Translations under genes and position numbers: made by a program | In this document: piece by piece, positions 55,861 to 64,000 of the stretch | Numbering within the stretch: the stretch's first letter is position 1 | How the letters are laid out: each line of letters begins with the position of its first letter | The notes under the pieces: model-generated | What the model was told of the DNA's origin: nothing | Databases searched by the model: none | What the model saw: only the letters and a program-made list of their open reading frames with translations | Source of the DNA: Xanthoparmelia taractica | Lineage: Eukaryota > Ascomycota > Lecanoromycetes > Lecanorales > Parmeliaceae | NCBI GenBank assembly: GCA_033085395.1 | Contig: JANQBS010000179.1 | Span: forward strand, 19,568 to 83,567 | Direction: 5' to 3' | Length of the DNA: 64,000 nt

Positions 55861-56291
55861 TTCAAGCCACGATTTTGGTTGGATGCGCTGCCCGAGGGCG
55901 CGATCGGCTGAAGGCCAATATTAGCTTTGATGAGGACTTGTTAGGTGATTGATGATTTGCTTTTGGCTTATACATTCAATACTGCCCACAAGAGCTATGA
56001 AACTTCGTAAATAAAATCTCATATTCTAGAAGTCCTGGTATTAGACTACACAAATCACACGACTCCAAATTAATGGACAACAGAGTAAGCTCCTGCCGCC
56101 TAGATAATTCGCCACGGATATTTCAGTTGGTTGTGGCGCTGTGGCTGAGCTCGTCCACGTCAATTTTCTTGGCAAGCTAGGTCCCCCACCTCGGAACTAT
56201 TTGTATCACGGCAATAGCATAAATACCTCTTCCTCACATAAATTTATCTACTTATTACCTACATATAAATCCAACATCGACGGCCCTTAAC

Positions 56292-57315
56292 ATGGCTGAC
56301 TTTGTTCCTCCATCTGGACCTCCACCACCTAAGGTGCCTGAGGGCTGGAAAGCCCAGTGGAATGAACAGTACAAAGAATGGTACGTTTAGCTCACTCACC
56401 TGCATCTACCACAGCTCTCATTCAATCTCATAATAAACCTAACAATGCTCTGGCAGGTTCTACGTAAATATCCACACCAAACAGTCCACCTGGGAGCGCC
56501 CCACCTCCCCTGTGTACCCCTCCTCCCCCGGTGCTCCACCCGGTCCACCGCCCTCCTATCCAGGCGCAGGCAACACCACCTCCGGTGGCAGCGCGACCTA
56601 CCCAGGCGGCGCAAACATCTACCCAGATGAAAAGCGTCTCGGATCTAACAATCCCTACGGTGGCTCTCAGGGCGCTGGATCCCATCAGCACCTCGATGAA
56701 GACGCTCGCCTTGCTCAGCAGCTACAAGCCGAAGAAGACGCACGTGCCCGTGCCGCAGGACGTCCTACGAGCTCCGAGGCGGTGGACCGTGGGGCGAGCG
56801 ATAGCTACTACCAAGGCGGCGCGCAGGGTGGCGCCTATGGACAAGGGCAGCCGCAGAGCTATGATCAGCAGCAATTGCCACCCCGAGATACGGGCAAGAA
56901 AGGCGGATTTAGCGGCTTGCTTTCAAAGCTAGGTGGGAAACATAATCAGCCTCAGCAATCGCCATATGGTCAGCAGGGTGGTTATGGTCAACAGTCCTAT
57001 GGTCAGCAACAAGGGTACGGTCAACAAGGATATGGCCAACAGCAGGGCTATGGCGCCCCCTATGGAGGCTATCCTCAACAGGGATACGGAGGCGGATACG
57101 GAGGACCTCCCCAGGGCGCGTATGGTGGATATCAGCAGGCTCCCAAGAGACATGGCGGGCTTGGTGCTGGTGGAGGTGCGGCCCTGGGTTTGGGAGGAGG
57201 CTTGCTGGGTGGGATGATGCTCGGCGAAGCCATGGACAGCGGTGATGGAGGTGATGGTGGCGGTGATGATGGAGGTGACGGGGGTGGCGATGACGGCGGA
57301 GGAGGAGACTTCTAA
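56292..57315 (+). CDS. Wwm1-like WW-domain protein
   Basis: Two exons, 56292-56380 and 56457-57315, joined inside the WW domain to 948 bases (315 residues). The WW domain is at about residues 14-44: VPEGWKAQWNEQYKEWFYVN then KQSTWERP, with both Trp and the final Pro. A Pro/Gly/Ser linker follows, then a charged helix (DEDARLAQQLQAEEDARARA). A conserved Gly/Phe block (GKKGGFSGLLSKLGG) precedes a GYGQQ repeat region and a Gly-rich segment (GLGAGGGAALGLGGGLLGGM), before an Asp/Gly-rich end. The layout matches yeast Wwm1, a small WW protein that binds the metacaspase and affects cell death when overexpressed; that role is known for yeast and only inferred here. It shares the N-terminal WW and prion-like tail with the divergent neighbour at 51650-53426 and is probably a distant paralogue. 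Confidence 0.85.
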
Positions 57316-57930
57316 GCTACCAGAGCCGGACACACTGACCGTGCAATGGCAGAAAAAACCTTACAGTTGGGGTTTTTGGGGGAGTAGAACGACGGAGGGA
57401 AGTTTGCAGCGTCAGAACTGCTCGATTGGCGGTTTGCAGTACGTAGACAGTTCATGATGGGATTGTATCAATGAAGACAGGATCCCAAGCACCTTAGGTA
57501 AAAAGCCATCACCAAAAGCCTGCCTGCCTACCTGACCTCATATAACTTAGCGTTTTTTTAAAGCTCCCCTGTGCACCTACTTCACACTAAACCTTCCACG
57601 GAATTAGCAGCTACTCAGCTTCCCAATTACTGACCCAAAGATTCCCGCAACGGATCTCAAGAGTGACATACAATGCACTGACTCGAGGGCCACCAGCAAT
57701 CACATGCCATTACCTTACCCTGGCGTAGTTATTAAGCACCACTAACTCTGCTTGCTAGCCATCTGCTTGCCAGCCAGCCTGCTTCGAAATTCTTCTTTAG
57801 AATAGTCACGTCCCGCACACCGAACGGCTTAAATTCTACAGACATCAAGTCGCAATAAGAACCGCACACCACTAAAGAGTGGAATTCAGTCAACGCTTAG
57901 CGCATTTATCTCAGCTCGGTATTAGCTAAT
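57316..57930. other. flank between the last gene and the AT-rich block
   Basis: Ordinary composition with no coding frame. It ends in an abrupt change to AT-rich sequence near 57930. Confidence 0.55.
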
Positions 57931-59299
57931 AATATGTATCTATCTTCTTATAATTACTATTTATAAATTACTATTATATATAGATTAATAAAGATTATAT
58001 ATTTTAGAATTTAAAATAATAAGAGCGTTATATTTTATTAATTTTATAGATAATTTTTATAATTTTTATATTTACTCTTTATTTATTAATTTAATATAAT
58101 ATAGTATTATATTAAAGAATATATTTCTAGTAATCTATAAGGCCCGAAGGGTTCTTAGCATATCTATTCAAATAGAAGTAATTGCGCAATAAGCGGCAAC
58201 ACCCCGGTGACTTTTTAACTCTCTAGTATAGTGATATAGAAACTAGGTGCCTCGCATAGCCCTAACATAATCTTTAGTATTTAATTAATAAAGTAATTAC
58301 TTTTACTATAATATTATATCGAGATTAAATATATCGATTAAAATTTAAATTAATTTTATATTAAGTTTAAAGTTTAAAAATAAGAAATAACTCTCTAGTT
58401 AATTTATATTTTATATTATATTAATTTTTAAATAACTATAAGTCTTTAATAACTTAATAAAGTAAGTAATTATTAAGATTACTAAGAATTTTTTTTAAGC
58501 TTTAAGATATCTTTATATTACTTAATATAGTAATTTATAGAAATATAAATATTAGAAAGATATAAAAGATAGAGTTAGAGACGTAATATATAAATAATAT
58601 TTAAATGTATTTAATTATTATAAGAAATACGAATATAATTATAAGATATATAACTAGATAAAGTAGAAAGTAGAAAAAGAAAGAGTTTTTATTCTAAAGC
58701 GACGAGATATTTCTTAAGATTTCCCTATTAAATAACGTCTATATAGTAGATCGTAATTATTCTTTATAGTTTAAATAGACACGAGTATAAAAATAAATTA
58801 ATTAATTAAATATTAGAAATTACTAGAATTATTATTTATTATTTATTAATATAATTTAATAATAAGTTTAGAGTTTAAAATAAATATAGTAAATCGCGAA
58901 TTAAGCGAGTAATATTAGAATTAATCTAGATATAATTAAGTTAAAATAAAAATTAACTCTAAGTATTTATAAGAATAGAAAGCTCTTCAAGTAGATTAAT
59001 AGAACTCGCTTAATTCGTATATTAGACTATAAGCTACGTAGCAAGGGCGAGTATCTAATATACTTGGTAAAAGTCTTAAATACTCGCGAATCCCCTTTTT
59101 CTTTTTTACTTTCTTAGCTATTAGTTTACTTAGCAATTTAAACGATTATTCTAATATCTATATTTCTTAATTTCGCTAATTATCTAGCTATTACGTAACT
59201 TCATTAAAAAGAGATCTTATTATCTTATAATTTTAATAGCTTCGTTTGCAGGAAGCTACTTAATTAACTATAATAAGTAACTCGCGAATTAATTCTATT

Positions 59300-60560
59300 A
59301 ACTTACGAAATAGAAACGTCTTATTATTAATTATTAGCGATATTTTTAATTAAATAAGCGAAGATAATAATTACAAAGACGACTCTTATTAAAATACGTC
59401 TACTTTATAATTAAGTTATTAAGATATTAATTATAATATTAATACGAATTCTATTAATACTATCGGTGAAAATAATAATCAATAGAGTATCGTATTTAAT
59501 AACTTTATATTAATAAACGAAGATTCTCGTCTCGCAGACTTAATATAAATTTATCGTTTTCGACTCTTAAAACTTAATACTAAGAAATAATTAATTATCG
59601 AAAAACTTAAGTTAATCGAAATATAGAATATACGAGAATATCGCCGCGAGTATAGTAACGATTATTATCGCGATGCGAGTCGTAAGAAGATAAGCGTTAT
59701 TAAAGTATCTAACACGTAATATCTTAATAATTATAATTCGGCGATTATATTTATTCGAGATTACGAAGATTATATTATCTCGATATCTCGTATCGATTTT
59801 CGAACGAATAAAGAAAAAACTCGTTAATCTTCTATTCTCTTAATCGATGCTAAGAAGTAAATCTAAAGAAATACACGAGATATTATATTACGTAATATCG
59901 AAGAATTTATTAAAGAGAAATATAAGAAATAATACTTAGATTAAGTTCGTAACTTAGTTATTAAGTCTTATAATGTGAGTCGCTAATTAATTAAAGCGAT
60001 TATAAGAAACTCGTAATCGATTATAAGCTTTAATAACTATCTTATCACACTATAATCGTAGCGAAATCGCTATATAATTAATACGAAACGTATAAAAACT
60101 TTATAAGATAAAATAATAGAGGAAATTTCTCTAAAAGCAATAAAGAAGATAACTTAATATATTATTTATATCGCGCTATTATAGTAATATTAAAATATAA
60201 AGTAAAGACTACGAAGAATAAAAGAGTTATTTACTTTAGATAAGATTCGTTCTAATAATAGAATAAGTAATTAAGAAAATAATAATTAATAATATGCGAA
60301 GTCTAAAAAATAATATTTTAAGAATTAAAAGAATTAAAAGAAGGGCTCGTTCTCTTCGATATCGTAAGATTTAAGATCTACGCGAATTAAATCCGAAGAA
60401 GATAACTTTAATATTAAGTATAAAAAGTCTTTTTTCGAGATTTAATGCTATAATTATAAATAGATAGAATATTATAAGAATTCGTCTAAATATCTAAATT
60501 ATATTATAAGTAATAAGATACGTAACTAAGACTTTAATAAGGGAAAAGATAAAGTCTAAT
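59300..60560 (+). pseudogene. degraded gag region of the gypsy element
   Basis: Upstream of the polymerase region. Read through stops, the plus strand gives a helical charged stretch and, at about 60446-60490, a zinc-knuckle-like remnant (CYNYK, stop, IEYYKNSSK) in which only the first Cys of the expected CCHC set survives. Assignment rests mainly on position and this remnant. Confidence 0.5.
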
Positions 60561-61269
60561 ACTCGTCGCTATAGTATTAAATATATTATTTATTAAGCGA
60601 GGATCTCGCTCTCTATTATTAAAAGGCGAAATTATTAAATTAAGTAATAAGCGTGATATTATTACTTTAATAAATATAGATAACGAGAAAATCTTTATAT
60701 CACAATTCTTTATTAAGAAGATATAAGTTTTTAAGTCTAAGTATATATTAATTATAATACGTATTATTAATAATTATTAAATATTTTCTTATAAGCTATA
60801 TAATTTAATATTTAATCTCGTAGATAGTCGAGAAAGAAAGTAAAAGTAAATCTTAAAGACGTATATCGTGAATATACGAAAATACGATCTTATTCTTAAT
60901 TTTCCTTAAATCTATAATATTAATTCTAACATTTATTAACGCGAGTAATTTTAAAATTATCGCGATTTTCTTATAAATAATAAGAAGTAAGAGAATATCG
61001 CAATAATAGATATCGAATAATTTATGTTATTAATTAATATAGTAGTTACGTATAATCTAAGATAAGCGTATATCGTACTCTCGTATTAGATCTTATTCGA
61101 AAGCAATAAGAATAGTTACGATAAAGCTGTATGGTGTGATATTATATAGCTAGACGATTCTAACGTATCTAATTAACTAGAGTGCGTATTAGAAGTCTTT
61201 TTAGAAGAGCTATCTAATAGTCTTAACACGTATAATTAAATTAAGCACTTTATAAACCTATTATTTAAT

Positions 61270-62480
61270 AAGTTATTAAAGAGCGATTCGATTTATAATA
61301 TATCGTATAATAAGCTCGTAGCGATTAAAAACTATTTAAATAATGCGCTTAAAAAGAAATAGATTCGATTCTTAAATAATTAAATTAATTTATTAATACT
61401 ATTTATTAAGAAAATAGATAACTCGCTACGACTTTATATCAACTATCGAGAGCTTAATAAGATAATTATTAAGAATAATTACTCGTTATCGCTACTCTTA
61501 GAAACCTTAAAAAGATTTATATATACGAAGTACTTTATTAAGATTAATATTTATAACGCGTATTATAAAATACGAGTGCGAAAGAGAGAATGAGAGATAA
61601 GTGAAAAATCGTCTTTCGAACTCGCTATAATTAATTTAAATATTAAATAATATCTTTTAATCTTATAAATATTCTTATAACTTTTTAAATCTATATAAAT
61701 AAAGTACTTAAATTATATATCGACGTTTTTTATATAATATATTTAAATAACGTATTAATTTATTCTAAGACGAAAGACTTATATTAAGAATATATACGTA
61801 AGATACTATATATATTATTAAAGTATCGACTTTATGCGAAGTTATCGAAATATACTTCTAATCGTAGCGAGATTATCTTTCTAAAGTTTATAATAAATCA
61901 GCGTAATATTTAAATAAAGTTATCACGTTTGAAAATTATTATTAAGTAACTCGAATTAAAGTCTATTAAGAATATATTAATTTTTCTAAGATTTATAGAC
62001 TTTTATTAATAATTTATAAGAGATTTTTTATAGATAACTACGCTCTTAATTAACTTAATTCGAGAAATAAAGAAAAGCGAGATTAAATTATCTTTCGTAT
62101 TTAATAAAAAAGTATATAAGACTTTTAAAATACTTAAGCGAGTATTTATTATAGTATTTATCTTAGAATACTATAATTAAAAAGTATCGCTTATTATAAA
62201 AATCGATATTTTTAAAGTAGATATAAATAATATACTTAATTAGATAAATAAAAACGAGTAATAATATTTTATTACGTTTTTTAATTACAAGTTTAAAGAG
62301 ATTAAATCTCGTTAAAATATATATAATAAAAAGCTATATACGATTATACTAGACTTTAAGAATTAAAGATATTACTTATAAAATAGTAAATATCTTATTT
62401 ATATAATCTCGAATTATACTAATCTACGTTATTTTATAACGATAAAAGAGCTTAATATAAAGTAGATTCGTTAGACTAAG
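61270..62480 (+). pseudogene. degraded reverse transcriptase and RNase H
   Basis: Read through stops, about 61288-61770 aligns with the Ty3/gypsy reverse transcriptase fingers and palm: SYNKLVAIKNYLNNAL, then LRLYINYRELNKIIIKNNYS, KINIYNAYYKIRV and YLNNVLIYS. The catalytic Asp of the first motif reads Asn (AAT at 61546-61548) and the usual YLDD reads YLNN (61740-61751), so the three catalytic acids are lost. From about 62110 an RNase H-like segment follows (KTFKILKRVF, then IKIDIFKVDINNIL). The region cannot make an active enzyme. Confidence 0.8.
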
Positions 62481-62949
62481 AAGTTAACTACGTTTAACTT
62501 TATAATTAAATATTATAAGAGAAAACTTAATTCTATAGATATATTATTAAGAAGATTTAATATTATTAAATTAAATAATAGCGAGAATAATAATAATATT
62601 TTTTTCTCTATTTTACGAAATAAGCTTCGTAATTAAAAATATTAATCTAATTTATAGAAACGTAATAGTATATCTATTATAATTAAACTTATAGCATTAA
62701 CGAAGTAATTAAATAATATTATCGTTATAAATACTTAAATTATGAATTTAAATAAGAGAGTACTTAATAGATAAACACGTATTCTAAATATTACAATATC
62801 GTTTTAATTTCTAATTTATTAAATTTTAAAATCGAAAAGATTTTATTTAAAATTATAAGAATTAATAATAATATAACTATTTAAGTTATAATATAAGAAC
62901 GCTTTTATTATAAATAAAGAGTAATATTAAAAATACGTTATTAAATAGA

Positions 62950-63860
62950 ATAAGTTTTCGAAATAGAGAGTCGATAAGAATAAACTACTACGTCGTAATC
63001 TCGTAGTTTATATTTCTAATAATTCTATTACGAAGAAAGATTCTTCGTATAAATTATAATAATCTTAATATTAGATATTTCTCGTGTAGACGCATTAAAG
63101 AGAATATTAGATTTAAATATTATTAATTAAGTATAATACTCAAAATAATAGATTATATTCGTACTTGTCCCGATTATTAGCGAGTATAAGTTTATTATTA
63201 TAAGTCTTATAACGAGCTAGCGTTAATTTTACTAGACGACGTGAATTTATTTTATATTATAATAATAAATTTTATTATAAATCTATTATCTACGAGAAAT
63301 TTATATATTAATAAGACTTATAATATTATCTTAATTTTAATAAATAAACTTATAAAGTATATAATATATATTATAATTATAAAAGATTTAAAAGTAGATA
63401 AACTTGCTAATATTATATAGCGAGAGTTTATATTATTACGTAATATAATACGAAACTTAATTTTAGATCGAGATTTACTATTTATAAATAAGTTCTAAAT
63501 AACGCTATATTAATACTTAAATATAAAACGTAGACTTAATATTACGTTTTATTCTTAAATAGATAATTAGATTAAGAAATAAAATTAAATTCTCAAATAT
63601 TACTTATAAATATATTATAATTATAAATAAGATAATTAACTCGAAATATTATTAATAACTACGTTTATATATAATAATAATATTTATATAAATATAAATA
63701 AAATTTTATAAGAATTGCTAATAAGATATATAATAGATCTAAAAAGTGCTTCTAAGAGTAGAATTTTAAGAGAAAAAATATCGCTTATTATAGAGCGAGT
63801 AGAATAATTATAAGATATTAGATCGTATCTAAAAGAATTATAAAAGCGAGTTATAAATTA
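62950..63860 (+). pseudogene. degraded integrase of the gypsy element
   Basis: Read through stops, about 63140-63850 resembles a Ty3/gypsy integrase: an IIDYIRTCPDY zinc-end remnant, then NLFYIIIINFIINLLSTRNL, NKTYNIILILINKLIKYI, NLILDRDLLFINKF and the later helices. Catalytic acidic positions are partly replaced by Asn or Ile. The order after RNase H confirms the Ty3/gypsy rather than Copia layout. Confidence 0.75.
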
Positions 63861-64000
63861 ATAAATAAAATATTATAATAATAATTATAAGATTATTATT
63901 TTTTAAAGAGAGAGATAAAATATTATTATAAAGCTTAAATATATATATCTCGCGATTAAAGAAGAAACTTAATTATAAATAACTTAGATCTTTTAAAGTA

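Larger units (their letters stand above)
53427..56291. other. divergent intergenic region with a diverged direct repeat
   Basis: 2.9 kb between the two WW-domain genes. No gene is supported; frames at 54357-54545, 54831-55142 and 55631-55924 lack features. Two related segments (about 54460-54560 and 55740-55860) form an imperfect direct repeat, described separately. Confidence 0.5.
57931..64000 (+). mobile_element. RIP-degraded Ty3/gypsy LTR retrotransposon block
   Basis: About 6 kb, running off the right edge, with very high A+T. CpA and TpG are almost absent while CpG is still present (for example CTCGCG, TACGAA), and TpA is in great excess. That pattern is the mark of repeat-induced point mutation, which changes CpA to TpA. 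No open frame of useful length survives, but read through its stops the plus strand gives the order gag, reverse transcriptase, RNase H and integrase of a Ty3/gypsy element. A less AT-rich island (about 58141-58260) interrupts the leading part. No LTR pair can be defined because the right end is outside the window. Confidence 0.85.

Noticed and set aside
57931..59290. Search for an LTR or a primer-binding site at the left of the gypsy relic
   Set aside because: RIP has changed the sequence too far and the partner LTR is outside the window, so no boundary can be defended.

Overview
The window is nuclear DNA of a filamentous ascomycete (Pezizomycotina). The evidence is: intact genes split by introns of about 47-80 bases with GTAAGT-like donors; an alpha-tubulin whose seven exons join to exactly 450 codons; fungal-only families (SesB-NACHT NLR, rhodopsin-like PTH11/SAT4-type membrane proteins, small secreted cysteine proteins); and a terminal AT-rich block with the marks of repeat-induced point mutation (RIP). 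The class cannot be fixed from sequence alone. All exon models were assembled by hand from splice sites, frame and family similarity; most join to a whole number of codons.

1-17.5 kb is gene-sparse. It carries secreted or membrane genes, all on the minus strand: a small secreted cysteine protein (798-1370), two paralogues of a secreted CDWWHG-motif family (2917-3703 and 14033-14936), a seven-helix rhodopsin-like protein (8556-9899), a secreted/membrane orphan (11570-12319), and a two-module secreted protein (15812-17502) related to the first gene. A broken orphan gene (6102-6969) and a 273-base MITE-like element (10857-11129) lie between them.

18-36 kb is mixed: an F-box protein (+), a type B carboxylesterase, a broken orphan (25271-26136), EMC7, an amidohydrolase pseudogene abutting an orphan gene, a tRNA-Thr(CGU) with an intron, a second rhodopsin-like protein, a short F-box protein, and a secretory-pathway membrane protein whose 3' end overlaps the F-box ORF.

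36-57 kb is the most conserved part: alpha-tubulin and an Ede1-type endocytic scaffold (both +), a SesB-NACHT NLR (+) with a recently lost acidic tail, and a divergent pair of WW-domain proteins with prion-like Q/G/Y/P-rich tails, the second resembling yeast Wwm1. The NLR and the WW pair are neighbours in a cell-death-relevant setting, but any functional link is inference.

From about 57.93 kb to the right edge the sequence turns abruptly AT-rich and holds a heavily RIP-degraded Ty3/gypsy retrotransposon on the plus strand (gag remnant, reverse transcriptase, RNase H, integrase). Its reverse transcriptase catalytic aspartates read as asparagines. Several single-copy genes elsewhere in the window carry isolated in-frame stops that could also be C-to-T changes in CpA.
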